Part shown: one piece after another, positions 1-15,200 of the stretch
Layout: the number at the start of each line of letters is the position of its first letter
How positions within the stretch are numbered: the first letter of the stretch is position 1
DNA from: Lutraria lutraria
Taxonomy: Eukaryota; Mollusca; Bivalvia; Venerida; Mactridae
Direction: 5' to 3'
Length of the DNA stretch: 64,000 bases
Assembly: GCA_964023205.1 (NCBI GenBank)
Contig: OZ026844.1
Location: 13,936,790-14,000,789, forward strand
Made by a program: the position numbers and the translations under genes
The notes under the pieces: model-generated
What the model was told of the DNA's origin: nothing
Databases searched by the model: none
The model's input: the letters and a program-made list of their open reading frames with translations, nothing else

Positions 1-80
1 TCTTGAAGTCAATATTAAAGATAAACACTACTGTTAGAATCTAAAACAATACTGTCAGAGTGTCAATGTATGATATTAAC

Positions 81-204
81 CTTATCTTTACTATATTCCA
101 CCATAGCTGCAGCAAACTTCTTAGGATCATCACCAGTGACTGTCATAGTACCACCAGGTTGTTTGGTTAGAAATGCTCTGATACCAATTATCTGTTCATT
201 ACGT
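81..204 (-). CDS. CFAP54: CFAP54 exon 31 (last in window)
   Basis: 124 nt, phase 2 in, phase 0 out (weaker GTTAAT donor). Starts RNEQIIGIRAFLTKQPGGTM. The gene continues past the left edge. Confidence 0.78.
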
Positions 205-3200
205 CTGTAGAAACAATAGATGATATAAAGGTAAAGGTTTTGTTTATTATAGTGTCACCGCTATTAAAAGGGCCAGCCAAGTTGGCTTATGAGACACCAA
301 TCTTTTGTGCATGTAGTACCTCCCGAATCTCTTCTCTTTTTGTTGAGTGTCTGAGATGGGCCTACAGTAACCATTATTTAATAACTAGCTGATGGCTTAC
401 ATGTACCAACCAACCGCAACATCCAGTCTCCCCTGGGTTTGAATATTCTACCATATGCTCCCAATGCAGACACCCTAACACTCAGCCATGGTTGCTTGGT
501 CTATATTAATGTCGATATATGTTGATGGGGACAGAATCTCAATGGATATGAGCAATGGTAGAGAAATACACAAAATGCAATAAGAATTATTCTTTCAGTT
601 TTTAAAGTTGAATGTTTTTTTTTAACTTGCACTTTCTCACATGATAAAATTGCATAATGTGTGAAAGGATTTTGCCATTTTGTTTATTTGTAAACATCCA
701 TAAAAAATTACAGTTTACCTTAGTAATTGTTGCTTATAAATACTGGTAGCTGTTTGCTTCAAATAAGCTCATGGAAATGAGTTATCTTAGGTTTATCAAA
801 GCAATTGTATCATTCACTTACCTTGCAATCCAGTTTTCTGTATCATCACACCATTCAATCGCTAGTTCAGGTAAACCTTCAGTCAGGGCCTTCTGTGCCA
901 CTTGTACAAAGAATTCTAAATACCGAGCTCGCTTTTTGAACTTGGCAACTGAAATAAATCAAAGACATAAAATAATTTCCTATTATTTAAAAAAACACAC
1001 TGTTTAAAGTTCTTTCATATACTATAGCATAAAATCAACATACAATTTAAGATATACAAACTATTAGACCTTGTGTAATAAAATACTTTTTTACTTATCT
1101 CAGTAGATTAAATCTTTTAAATATCTCTGATATCATATGACTGACTGATAGCTTGGGATACTCCATGAATAATACAGTAAATCATGACATGTATGATGCA
1201 TAGGGCTCTCAATAAGGTTGTGGCCAACAGGTCCAAAAGCTAGACTAACAGGCCTTCTAGAGGGGTCCATACATTTTTCCAGCAACATTTCCAAAACTTT
1301 GTGATTTCTAACCGACCCAAACTTGTTTCTAAGTGGCTTAATTAGCCTGTCGCCAGTTGTTATCAAGAACCCAGTGCATGTTAAGATTCTGATAAGCTAC
1401 TCAACAGGGATTATCTGGTAAAAGTGAAACTCAGAGTATAAGAACTGAACCCACCTTCTCTGTAAGCAATCCTGCTGGGTAGATATGCAATGTAAGCATG
1501 TAGTATGCTGGGATCTTCATTACCAGATAACTCATGATCACTTTGTGCTGTAATATTAAATGTGAATTACTAACACAAATAAGAACTTTATAGGTCAGAT
1601 GACTCATAATTAACTTTAATACCAAATTTATTACTAGTAAGTTACAAAACTTGAATGGAGCACATTTCATTATCTGTTGTTGTTTTTTCAACATACCCAA
1701 TATTTGACATTGCAAACAGAAACTTTCTTGAGACATTTCAACAGTGAAAAAACTTTCCATCAAAAACTTTATTTTACAAAGCATTTATTTAAACATAAAA
1801 GGTAAAATGTCACATTCCAAATTACTCAATGGTATTTATATGAATCATGTATAAAGCAATCAATTACACCAATATAACATCAAACATTACCATACCAAAC
1901 ATGTAGAAGCCTCTGGTTATATACAGGGTACATTTTTATATCTCATATACATATATCCCTATCTCCCTTAGGGTAACTACATACAGCTGTATACAAAATG
2001 TATGTACAACTTGTGTTTAGACACAGTCCAACAAATATATTCATAACATAATTAAATATTGAGTGTAAAATGAAACAAGAACAAGCACCTTACAGAAACA
2101 AATTTGAACTGAGTCAGTATATTCAGGGGTGTGATTAATGGGATGGTAAAAAAGATAACTAGACAGAAGCAATGCAAGGCAGAGCAATATACGCCCAAAG
2201 AGTTACTGGATGGAGGCTAAATAAGTCATATGACCTTTAACCCGTAAGTGTGACCTTGACCTCGAAGTAAGCCTTCTGAAACATGCGCTCCACACATCGT
2301 CTCGATGTGGTGAACACTTAAGTTTCTTTGAAAACCTTTTAAGGGTTAGAGAGTTACAGAGTGGACATGAAATTGTTACGCTGGCATCAAAATATAATAC
2401 CGCACTAACAGCATATAATAATCAATTCATTCAGCTGGGGCTCAGTATGATCAAAATAGCCAAAATCCACAGAATTTTCACACCCCTCATATAAAATATT
2501 TTCATCTTCAGTTCAAACAAGCACATGTATGATTTTCTAAAATAGCACGTCATGAGATCATGTATGTATCAGGTATGAGTGTCATATCTATCATATGCAC
2601 TTTAACACTAACATGCTGTTAAACACAAGTACTAAGTAGTTCTTTCCAATACAGAAAAAAATGAAATATAATGAAAGTAGACTGTGTAATACAAAAATAA
2701 AAACACTGTGACTACATAAGAAGTAAAAAAATCACTCAATAAAACATACTAGAAAACACTTAATAAATTATCAAGTTTTGTAATTACGACATATATAAAA
2801 AAAAATAATGGTAGTGCAATGTTTACAAACATTTCCTTGTATGAACTAACCAGGTCATCCAAATGAAAATTGTAAAAAAAAAGTTGTTTAAATGACTGTT
2901 TTCTTTTGTGGCACAAAAATACTGTATGTTCCTAACCATAAGCAACAACATAAATAGTCATTTAATATGACACTGTTTGTATAATGTATACCAGATCAGA
3001 GAATTTATCCAAATACAGTCAAACCTGTTTTAGCAGCCACCCCCTAATAAAGTTTGGCCTGTGAATGAAGGCTATTCTTTTAAGAAAAACATCATTGATT
3101 ATTTAGAAGAAAATGACCTTTGAATATAGGTCACCTGTCAATAAAGGCCACATTATGTGTTTCCCTAAGGTGGCCTTTGTTCACAGGTTTGACTGTAATA

Positions 3201-6200
3201 ACCCTGAAAATATTCAACCTAAATAGCAAGACGGTGTTCCACTAAGCATTCAAAATAAAAGATATACCCATTCCTCCGAGTTCTGGACTGACATTTTCAG
3301 AAATCTTTAACAGTTTGGATGGATAAGATACCAACCTGATCTGATATAACCATACATACAAGGGACACATACCAGTACATATATCCATTTCCACATGTAG
3401 GTCTGAGTATTTAGGTTTTACATACATACATACATATATATATCTAACATCAATTATCTTCAATATTTTCACATAGTAATTAGTATATGCCGTTATTTTT
3501 CATACATTTTCAATTATACAGTGATGAAAATGTTGTTCAATACAAAAACAGACATAAAAAATCACAAACGATGAAACTATTTCTATTTGATTCAGCAAAC
3601 ATACAATTACTTCAGTGAAAATATTGAACTCTATGTTTGCATGCAGAGTGACCTATAGCTACAAACTGTTTTCAGCAATATTCTTGAACCATTCAGAAAA
3701 AATCATGTTTTTGGATGAATGTTGGGAAATAGTCAATAGTAACTCACTGATAACATTTTATCTAAGTATGTATCACACTTTATTCCATCGTGTAAGTTGA
3801 GTATGCAACTTTCATTACAATTTATGCACATATAAAATAATCCAGTTGAATTGACATTAACAGACAGGGAAAACCCAATGGACTTTGTGGAAGCTTGCAC
3901 ATATAATATTATTATCAAAGCTTAAACATGTACAGCAAAATTTCACTGCAAACTTATTCAAGTCATCGATACTTGGACAATTAAGCTAATTATCAGCATA
4001 TTTTATCTTTAGTCAATCAATCCAAAAAACATACTTTCTCATGATTCAATAAAAGCATTGTAGTAGAAAGCTTACAAGTTATCTTGCAATCAAATATCTT
4101 GATCTTTATAAACAATGTTTTGCATCAACTATCACAAACAGGAATTGAAATTTTAAAATTTGATAACGAAGTAAATATTCAACCAATCCTCATTTTTTCT
4201 AGTAGAAGGTCAACATAAAACATTTGAAATATATAAGCTTTCTACAAGACTTTAGTTTGCATATTAACACAGTTTATCTGCCCACTCAAATCATGCAATT
4301 AGGAAGAAATTCTGTGATAGATATACAAATACTTGAAAACTGCCAAACCTCTCTTGTCTGTAAAATGTTTTTAAACATTATTAGATTGCCATAGCTCATT
4401 CATAACACTAATTAATTTAATTATCTTTTAGTAGGCTTCAAATGATAAAACCATCTTACAGCTTGCTGTTTGAAAAATCATATGGTTTTACAAATAATTA
4501 CGGAACAACAGAATTACTTCAAAATGAAAATATGGCATACATACTGTTAGTTTATACTAGTGAAACAGCTGTATTTGCATGATTATACTTATGAAGCCAA
4601 AGTTGATGAATGATAAAATTATTTTGACGAATGAAATAACTACTAATTGGAAACAGTATTTATAGACGACAATGTTGAAGAAGTAGAAATATTGCTACTT
4701 ATTCATAATAGTTCCATCAAAGATACAATGTCAATCAAAGAAAAAAAAAACATCATTCAATTTAAAACACTATGGATAACAATAGAAAACAGTATCGCAA
4801 AGTGCAAGCCATGCTTCCAATTAAACGCATCTCAAGAAAAGATTTTATAGTGAAGTGAATGGTCGGCTGTGAATAAAGGCCATTAGGTCAGCAATGGTCA
4901 CTTTTCATGTATATCTACTGATACTGATGTAAAACTTTCTCAGCCTTTCATGATCTTTGTTCACAGGTTTGACTAGGTTTTTAGAAATAATAATTAAATC
5001 TTAGAATGTTGACAACATAGTACAATGATACAGTGATAAAGTCAAAACAGAGATGATAATTACCAAGATTACAATAGTCTTACAATAGTAATATTAATGG
5101 TATGTTCAACACTGGTCTTACCTTGTTTAGAAATGCTGAGCATATGAGCTTCAAGTGCCTTCAGTTCTTCATTCTGGGGTCCATCAGCCTCATGGTCCTT
5201 CAACATACTCATTACTCCTTTCTTACCGCGACGAGATTTGTTCTTTAAACTCTACAATTATACATACAATTATGCAAGATCAAATGTTTTCATTTTCCTG
5301 ACAAAAATATTGGAAAATTTGATGCATAATTACTTAGTACAGTACTTATCAGACGGCATGGACAACACTATGAAAATCTCTGATCCATGCACATACAAAA
5401 CATTCAATTATAGAAAAAAAAATGACAAAAAAAATCAATATTTTGAGCGTAAAAACACTTAACATAAACAAATTATGTCCTTTGAATTTAATCAGAATAT
5501 TAAACTGCTGTTTATTTCGTTTGATCTAGTTTCAGAAAAACTACAAACAGGAGCAGCAGCATATGGTCTTAATACTATGAACCTTTCTGTAGATTGACAG
5601 TTATGAACCTATTCTATGAATCTATCTGTAGAGTGATGGTTAAAGACTTATTCTATGAACCTATTTGTACTCATAGATGGATGGTAAAGACTTATTCTAT
5701 GAACTTACCTGTAAATTAATGGAACCAGTTGTTTCTTCATTTTCAGCACTGGTATCTAATGTAGTTCCTTTCTCTAAATCTTTACCAGTGTCTTTTGTTG
5801 GTTCTCCACTTTCTATGGCCAACAACTTACGACCAGCATCATTCATATTATTAGCCAGTGTCTTCTGACCCCAGTTACGTAGAACCTAAAACATGTGATA
5901 CATGTTATACTGAAATAGGTTATCTTTCAAAAAACTTACAATAACTAGAGTAAATAAGGACAAAATAAAATAATAAAAACAACATAACCACTGTAAACTG
6001 CATCACAACAATAATCATGGTATACATACAATGTATAATATATGTTTTGTATAACGCTTTTATGGTACTACGCATCTTTCATGAGTATAATCATTACTGA
6101 TACTTCTACAAAGTCATGTTGTTTTGGTAAACAAATTCATGTAAAATATTTCACCTAAAGACTAAAAGCTTACCTTCGCCATGTGGAATGTTATACAAGC

Positions 6201-9200
6201 TGTCATATGATGAAGACTGTCAGCAATAGACGTAGGACGTTTCTGACGTAATCCTGAAGGTATTTCTTGTAAGACAGCGTGACATCTTTGTAGTATCTGT
6301 TATAATAAAACAAACATACACAATGATGAAACACTGACAATTAGTTCAAATGATTTTTTTATAGTAGATCCATAGTTTTTAATGGAGCAGTCTTCATAAA
6401 TGATAAATTAACATCTTATTTGTTTGTTTGTTATGCCCCTTTTCAACAGTCTAAGTCGAATGAGGTGGACAGTTCACCTAACCATTGCTCCTGGGAAGAA
6501 CAAGTACTAGACTCCCATCCTCCATAAGCCTGCCATACTTTCTCACATAAAGAGACATGGTCGGTAGCGGGGCTCACGACCCTCAATCAGTGAGAGGCTA
6601 CAGTGATTTGAAGTCGGCGAACTAAACCACTCGACCATGGGGGCAGATAAATTAACATCTTAAACATGGTGAATCAATGAGTATGATGAGAATCAAGGTC
6701 TACTTTTTGGCTATGCAAAGGTAAACAAACATCAAAATATCAACAACTTAATTACAATTATACCAAATAAACTGTTATCCCGATCAAGTTATAATTTTTT
6801 AGTTCAAACTATTGTGATTGGACTTTTATGAGAAAATACTCTGAGTGAGTTTAGTTTTGTTTTTACGATGTGATAAAGGTCATACCTGGAAGACTGGTAC
6901 AGATGGAATCTTGTAGAAGATTAATGGTGCCACTAATCCATAGCATTGAACAACAGCTTGTAAAGCCAGGTTAGATTCATTCAACCAACCAGTTAGTTCT
7001 ATAGCTACTAACATTTTCTCACATTCCCTAAGCCTCTTGATCTAAAAGTATTAAATATTCAGATATTTATTTCTTAAGTTAGTAATGCAAACTTCATGTC
7101 TTTAAGTAAAATATATTTGAAAGATAAATGCAAATAATAATTTAACTGTTAACTTCAGAAAATTAGGGTGCTCACTGGACATCAAAAGTTGAGGGTCAAA
7201 CATGACTTAAATAAATAAAATTTCCTACTAATTCAATAGTAAATTTGACCCATTGACACAAAGTCTCAAGAGTCACAATGCCAATTTAAGGATCAAATGA
7301 ATGCCAAGAATGAATATACTTTTCTAAATTAAACCTGACATATGAATAATAATACAGAGTTGTACAGGTAACACACAATTAAATAGCCCTCATACTCAGA
7401 GTACTTATGTAACTGTAAGATACTGAATATATCTCAATCCCAAATAAAGTGCACTCTCTGATACCATTTAAACTTTAATTAGGACATATCAAACTGGAAA
7501 TACGGCAAAACATGGTATAGTTCCCCATTAAAAGGAAATTCCAAACACCTAGGGAAGTTACATTACTGATAATATTACTCATAATGCAGTCTAAAAGGAA
7601 AGTATATTACAATACATATCAATAATAGATAAGTACATACCTGTCCTGAGTAGAGAGGACCTTTATCAGTCAAAGAGTCACAGAATAACTTGCCCTCTCT
7701 CACATTGATATCAACACTGATAAATATACTGGTGAGGAACAGTCTGAGATTCACTGGTGATGACAGACATACAATTTTCTGATTCAATCTATAAGAAGAA
7801 ACATGAAGTTGTCAAAATCAATAAAAGGTCAGTTTACATTTGATTATTACTTTTAAGAGTATCCTATGCACATGCAGTAACTTGGGTGAGAACTTTATCA
7901 TGGACCTAATTTTACACTCAAGAAGTATTTTACTTACTGAAAAATGAATCCAGCACTTTTTTGAAAAAAACAAACTTATAATTCAAGTGTTAACACCATC
8001 TACCTAAATGCTTAAAGATAACATGCAATACAAGTTTAGAATATTACAACACTTTTCAATTATAAAATTTAACCTGATGGACATCAACTAGGGCAATAAG
8101 ACACTATATACACTACCTCATCAATTTGAGTTTGAAGTCTTTTTCATTCGTTGTGGTATAAGTTTTTCCCTCAGGTGGTGGAGTATCAGCAATGTAGTGA
8201 TCCCATAACACATCACAAGCTCTTCTACTTACATCATAACAGCCTATCTGGTATGAGATTTGACTCAGGAAGGCCCATGTGGTGAGTACAGGCAGTGGAT
8301 GGTTAGCTGTCAGAGGTTTGGTACTCTCGCCTACACTATCTCCAATCAGCTTACCATCTACTGTATAGGCTGCCACAGCAAACACGTAACGTTCATTGGC
8401 CTTCAAACCAGACACTTTCAACTCTGTGTGATGGTATGGTACCTTTTGAGAAAGAAAGCAAAATACAACTTTACAGTGATCTGACAGACTGTACAAATGC
8501 TTTATAGAACAGAGAGTTACTGATAAAGACTTTGTTTGCAAAAGTTTGAAAAACAAGTTATTTATCAAGTGATACCATTCAATAGTTGTACCTGTTCTCC
8601 TGTGCCGACAAAGAAGTAATCATTCAATCTCGCCTTTACATTGCTTCCAGTTGCATTCCTTGCAAATATTCTATACCAAGCAACCTGTAATAAAAAAATA
8701 GAATATACTAAGTTGTAATGAACAGTCAATATGAAAAAACAATTATCAGTGACTTGAAATTACCTTATGGTATAACTTTTCGAAATAGAGTAAAACTTCT
8801 CCAGAGCGGCCCTCTGTAGAGCAACAACCTCTCTATAACAACACCTTCAAAATTTCCCTAAGCTGATATTTAATATAAATTTAACCTCTGTAGAGCAACA
8901 ACCTCTAAACAACGGCCAATATTTGCAGCTCCCATAGGGTGTTGCTCTACAGAGGTTGTGCTGTAATACAAACACATAATTGATAGACAAACCTTTTCTT
9001 CTGTGCAGGGTTTCCAAGGGGCAGGTTTGAATACCATAGAGTTATCTGTCCTTGACAACAGTATAGGTGGTGGTGGTACACGTCCCTCAGTCACACACTT
9101 GTCTGATGTACCAGTATTATCTAAATATGTTCTCTTTTCTTCAACTTGAGCCTTTTGTATACACGTAACAGCATTCTAGAATATAAAGAATATAATATAT

Positions 9201-12200
9201 TCATCAGTATTAAACAATGCAAACTCTTATTTGATATGATGGTGGTCTATCCTTCTTGAAGAGTAAAACATCATTTCAAAGGATGGACTGATTCATTTAT
9301 TTGGGTTAAACACCATTTTTCAACAATTTTTCAGATATATACAGTGGCCGATTTACCTTACAAGTTTTCCTGGACATTATTTCAACCTGAACTCACTTGC
9401 CCTTTCATAAGGAACTGGCAACTTCACCACATGTGGAGAAAAATCTACATTGTAGTTAAACTGTGATGGAAAGATATGACCTGCCGTGACCAGGAATCCA
9501 ACCCCAGATTGCCAGGTTACAAAACCAGTATACTAACCACAGTCACGAAGTCTAGGACTGAATCTTACCGCTGCTTGACCAATATCAACTAATGTCTGCG
9601 TAACATTTGTAGCTAAAATAACAAACTGTCACCATATCATGTAAGTTTGCAAATAGTATACATATATTGTCTTAGTTTCATTGAAATATGACTGTTGAAT
9701 TTTGGAGTATATAAGAATGAAAAGAATAAAACCAGTAAGTACAGTGTACCTCCAGCAACTTCTTCTGTTCTTTTGTAACTTTACCATCATTAGATATGAG
9801 ATAAGCTTTCTGCATATACAGCAATGCTTTAGACAGGTTGTTCTTATTGGCCCTAGACAACAGTTCTTCAAATGTCTCAACGTATGTATCAAGAAGAGAT
9901 CTGTCACTACCCTGTAATATATATGAAAGAACCAAATAAATAATTGTGCTCCATAACACCTAGTCACAAACTCCAATAAAAATCAAAACAATGTTAATAA
10001 ATCCTACAACATACAAACCATTCTATGCTTGGTATGTAGGTATAGTGAGCTTACATGCATTACCTTAAGGCTTATAGTCTTTTAATGCAGATGTAGACAT
10101 GATTAATATTTACTTAATCTTCAAGAAAAAATGTTTTTATGATAACTCAAGACTTACAAACTGCATTCTGGAACATGTTCGACGTTTGAATGGTTTAGGT
10201 AGATTGCTAGCTGGATCAGCACCAAGTTGTTCAAGCTTTAAGCACACTCTGTGATACATGAGCAACAATTCTAGATGAAGATCCTTCACAGTGTTCCATA
10301 CAGCAGTGGCTGATCCTCTCATACTTTCAGGTAGAAGCTCATCTCTGTTTACAGGTCCTTCATCCGGGACATCATCGTTCTTCCTGTCATCAGGGGCGAA
10401 TAACTCTTTGTTTAACTCCTACAAGAACAATCATTAAATGGATTATTGAACACAACAATGCAAAAAAATGTTATCAAACTTTCAATGTTTTTCTCAACAT
10501 ATTTAGATCTAGAATGGAAACATCAGTACCTGATATAGTTAACATATTAGATATATACAAATTAATAAAATGATATACAGGTATTCCAACCTTAATGATG
10601 AATGCAAGAGTATTAGTGAGAAGAGCCAGTGATCCTTTATCAAAACTTCAATAAAAAATAAGTTTTGGGAAACATAGTAAACAAATAACAGTTTTGCCAA
10701 ACTGAAATTTAAGTTATTCTATTCGCTACATTTTAAAATATTTCATTGTTGAAATAAAATCATAGAGCAATTTAGGCATAAAGATTCAACATTTTTTTAC
10801 TAAGTTGAAGTGACAAGTATCAAATATACTTAAGTTTGGCTAGAATAACACATTTGAAACAATCTAAAAATAATGTCAATGAAATTTAAAATTACATGTA
10901 CATACTTTCAAATCAAACTTTAATATTCTGTTATATACAAAGACAACTACTGGTACGTGTACATTTGTATTGTTAGTGATGCATGTCTAAATGCACACAA
11001 ATACGAGAACTGTTATCATATTCAACATTAATAAATACCATCAACATATAATCGACTATTCACAGTATAACTTTATATGTACACATCAAGGAAATTCAAC
11101 ATATACTTAGGTGAACATTTAAAAAAAATATTGTTAATACATGTATACACCTATATTTACACAATGGTAAGTGTTCCATTTCTTTCTTAAAGAGTGATTT
11201 CCTTTCTTAAAACCATGGCATTGTTCTTGAACACATTTCACACATAGATATATTTCTATATTAATTGAACATTATAATCCAGCAAGAAAAAATGAAAATT
11301 TACAAAGAGTTGTTGATCATGATGATGGAGTGAATTTCTATTTTAACCACATATACTTAACACATATCATCCAGTATTTTTTTTATTTAAGACAAGAAGT
11401 TTTGGGTTACTTGATAAAAAGAATATGGTAAAGATAGGTCTGAAAAGTTTTCTTATCTATCCTTTTTTTCAAAACTTTAGAGGAATGATTTATCCCCAAA
11501 TAGTTTGGTACTTCGGATTTTGCTAGGAGAAAATTTAGCATAGGTGCAGTCAAAACACAACCTTTCTTCTAGCCATAGTATATACAGTAGTAAAACACTA
11601 TAGACAGTGCATCAAGCATCTGTGGTCATCACATTCATCAATGAGTGTTTAAGAACAACATAGTATGTAAGAATTGGAGCACATATCCATAAGCAAATAT
11701 CTAAAGTCTTCAAATCCACATTATGAGTATACCTCTTGCTTTCTCAAGGCTCGCTAAAAACAAAATAAATGTTAAAATAACAATCAATATATTTTACACT
11801 TAAAGGAGGTAATAAAAATGGTGTAAGCAAGCACAATGAAAAATTAAGGATTTACATCACTTGTAAGGGGACTGGTAGATTGTCCAGGCCCCTATTTCTA
11901 AAGCTAGAATAGACAGCATAGAGGATTTCCAACTTAACAAAGTCAAATATCAATCTCAATTTCTCTCATGTCCAAAAGGACGTTTAAAAAAAAACAAGCA
12001 AATACAATCAAGTATAATACATCAATCAAATCAGGTCTAGCAAAATACTGCCAGCACAAAAAGCTTTCAACTTCAAAGCCCAAAAAACAAAAGCTCTTTA
12101 AAAGCACATCTGACTGTATGAAGTGCATACTGCAAAGTATCTTATAACTTTATGGTTTGGTTTTACTGTAATGAAAACACTCAACATATTGCACTATCTC

Positions 12201-15200
12201 TAGTTCTCAGGAATGCCAAGTGTAAAAGCAAACCATAGACTGAAGTCTTTTTCAGTGTATCAATGGGTTTTACGCCATTTTTCAACAATTCTTCTGTCAT
12301 ATACGGTGGTCGTTTCACCTAACCAGTTTACCTGGACTGCATACATGTACCAGTACTAACTTACCCTTCCACAAGCAGCTGGCAACTTCTCCACACATGG
12401 AGGAAAATCAATATTTTTGTCAAATTTTCTAATACTTTGAAGGGTATGATCTGCTGAGACTGAGATTTGAGCTAGTATGCCGGGTTACAAGTCCTGTGCA
12501 CAATCCACTGAACCATGGCTGCGGTCCTAGAAGTCTTTGCATTAAAATTTACATCTCTGTATGATAATTAATTACATGCACATTTGGCATTGTTTATTAC
12601 ACTGTCACCCCTATTGAAGGGATCAGCCAATTTGTATGACACTGAAGTAAATATCAACTATTCATTTAATGTATGACAGGGAAATGTGTGAAGATGAGAA
12701 ATGAATAGAAATTTTTCTCAAACCATCATTATATTTTACAAAAAAAAACAATAATAGACACAAAAAGGAACACAGTGGAATCAGGAAGGTGAGTCATGCT
12801 GGAAAAGGCCATTCACATAATTTACAACTTTATAATTGCCACAAATTTGGGGCAAATAGCATGCAATGTAAATCATGGTAAGAGGTTTTATAAGTATATC
12901 TGTGTGAAAGTTCTTTACAAATTCGAGGTATACTTTAACTTACAAGTAATATTTTCTGAAATTCAAAAATACAACATCACTGTAGCAAATATGCTGTTGA
13001 TCTTTTCATAAGCTAACTAAAGTCTGTATAATGTATAATGTCGCATGAAGATGATTATATAACATATTTGTAACGGCAAAATATCAACTGTATAGGGCTT
13101 TTTATCAATACCAATATATTATATCTATTTCAGTAAATACGGTACACAATTGTCAATGATCTATAAATTAGATCATTATAATATATTTAGGTTGACTCAT
13201 TTATACATATAAGATACTTAAAAATCAGCTCTCAAACACATTAAAATTCAATACACAGCTTAATACTAATTGGAAAATGACAAAAGTGCAAGTATAATGT
13301 TATATAATTATGAACATCTTGGGTCATTTTGTTAAAGTGTTTATTTGCAATACCATATATGAAACTGCAGGTGTAAAATGTAATATATAATACAGATTAA
13401 GTGTGTGTGGTAAGATTATTAGACATATTATAAAAATAATGTGGTATAAACATGGCTAGCAAATAAGCAACAAGGTTATAATCATTAACAAATTTGTACC
13501 CACAGAAGGCTGTATCACATCCGACTTACACTATTCAGAACATTCTACATTTTTGGAGATTTGCATTATTTTAAAAATACATGTAATATCAAAGCTATCA
13601 TTATTTGAGAAGGAAGCAGTGATCTTATTTAAGCTTCATTTTCATTTATAAATATAACAACAGCATTGATATTTGCATGCATCAATTAAGTGAAATCTGG
13701 ATCATCATATAACCTTGAAGCTTGTATAACCAAACAAGGAAGTCATGGTCACGCAGGCGCTTGACTTACCGATTTACCAGAAGTATGACCCCTACCACCA
13801 TTATCAAGATCAGAGGAGGGAGAAGGTCCCCTCTGATATTCATTTAATGAAGGTAAATAGGGGTCATGGACACCCTCAAGTTCAGTAGGGAGTCGATTAG
13901 AGGGGAGAATTTTCTGTAAGCAAGACAACACAATACATTGAAGATACAATACTATACAAAGATGTTTTAATGAATGTCCAGATATAACAACAGATGTAGA
14001 GAAAAGTTTTAAAGAAGATAACTCATGGATTAGAATGAAAAACAATATGTGACCCACTAAAAAAGGGAAAGGTGTAACTATCTATCACAAAAGAGATAAC
14101 TAAGAGAATGCTATAATCTTGTTACTGTCTGACAGCAAGACGCAATCAGTGACACAAGGAGAGCTTTTTAAAAAAAAAAGTTTTTTGTAAGCCTTTTGAA
14201 TACTAGAAATTCACAAGGCATGACAGAGCATTGGTTGCTCGTCAAAAATTCTACAAAATAGGTCCTTTAAGAAAAAGTGACTCAGTTAGCAGTTTTGTTT
14301 GTCCTGAGTCACAACACAAGACCAGCATACTGACAACAATGAGGTGTAATAAAAAGAAGAAACAGGCATGACTAAGTTTAAATATTTGAATCCAATGAAA
14401 CTGATGAAGAATAAATGAATATTTTACCTTGGCCCAGCTAACATCAGCAATTGATTTTCCATCAGCTAATGCTACTGCTTGTCTGGCAAATGAGACATTT
14501 TTCAAGCCAAGTTCAAGTATGTCTCGTGCTTGAAGTAGCTGGTTCCTGGGATTTACATTCAGTAATGAAGAAGACAGCATGGATGTACGACTAACGTGCT
14601 GGCTCCCATCCTGCAATGCTCCAAGGTCTGACATAGAAGAATCTTTAACTGGAGAGCGAGAATCTGAAAATCATAAAAGGTCGACATTTAAAATGTCATA
14701 CAAAAAATGTATAAACTTAATCACATGTTCAATAATATACGTGTACAGTCAAATCTGTGAACAAAGGTCACCCTTAGGAAAGACATAATATGGCCTTTAT
14801 TGACAGGTGACCTTTATTCAGAGGTCTTTCTGTTCTGAATAATAAATATATGTTTTTTAAAGAATGGCCTAAATTATAGGGATGTCTTTATTCAGAAGTG
14901 GCCACTAGCATTATATGAAATATGCTTGGGAGAATAAATTATGAGAAGTTTTATGGAATTCTAATAATGTGACCAGTCATACTCTACTGTATCATTAACA
15001 GGCAGCGCCTTGTTTATTTATCCATTAGTCCTTATTCACATACAACATTTTACTTATCTATACTAGAAATATGTGCATAGATTTTCAAACGAAACAAAAC
15101 CACTCCTGAGAACCTAGTCCTTCAGTTTCAATAAGACTTCAATAAGTTGGATAAAGTCAATTAATTCATCTATTAAACTAAACAAAGGCATAATCATATG

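Larger units (their letters stand above)
949..5121 (-). other. Large CFAP54 intron
   Basis: No coding exon was recognised in this 4.17-kb stretch, and the flanking exons join in phase. It holds two copies of a TA-flanked inverted-repeat element (3014-3197, complete; about 4862-4974, degenerate). Small ORFs here show no recognisable protein. Confidence 0.7.

Noticed and set aside
1133..1784. Minus-strand ORFs in the large CFAP54 intron as extra exons
   Set aside because: Exons 29 and 30 already join in phase, and these ORFs lack flanking splice signals that keep the frame.
11733..11753. A 21-nt microexon encoding RALRKQE with good acceptor and GTATAC donor
   Set aside because: It is open in phase 0 and 1 only, gives a stop if placed after the 42-nt candidate, and cannot explain the phase at exon 18. 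Left out of the gene model.
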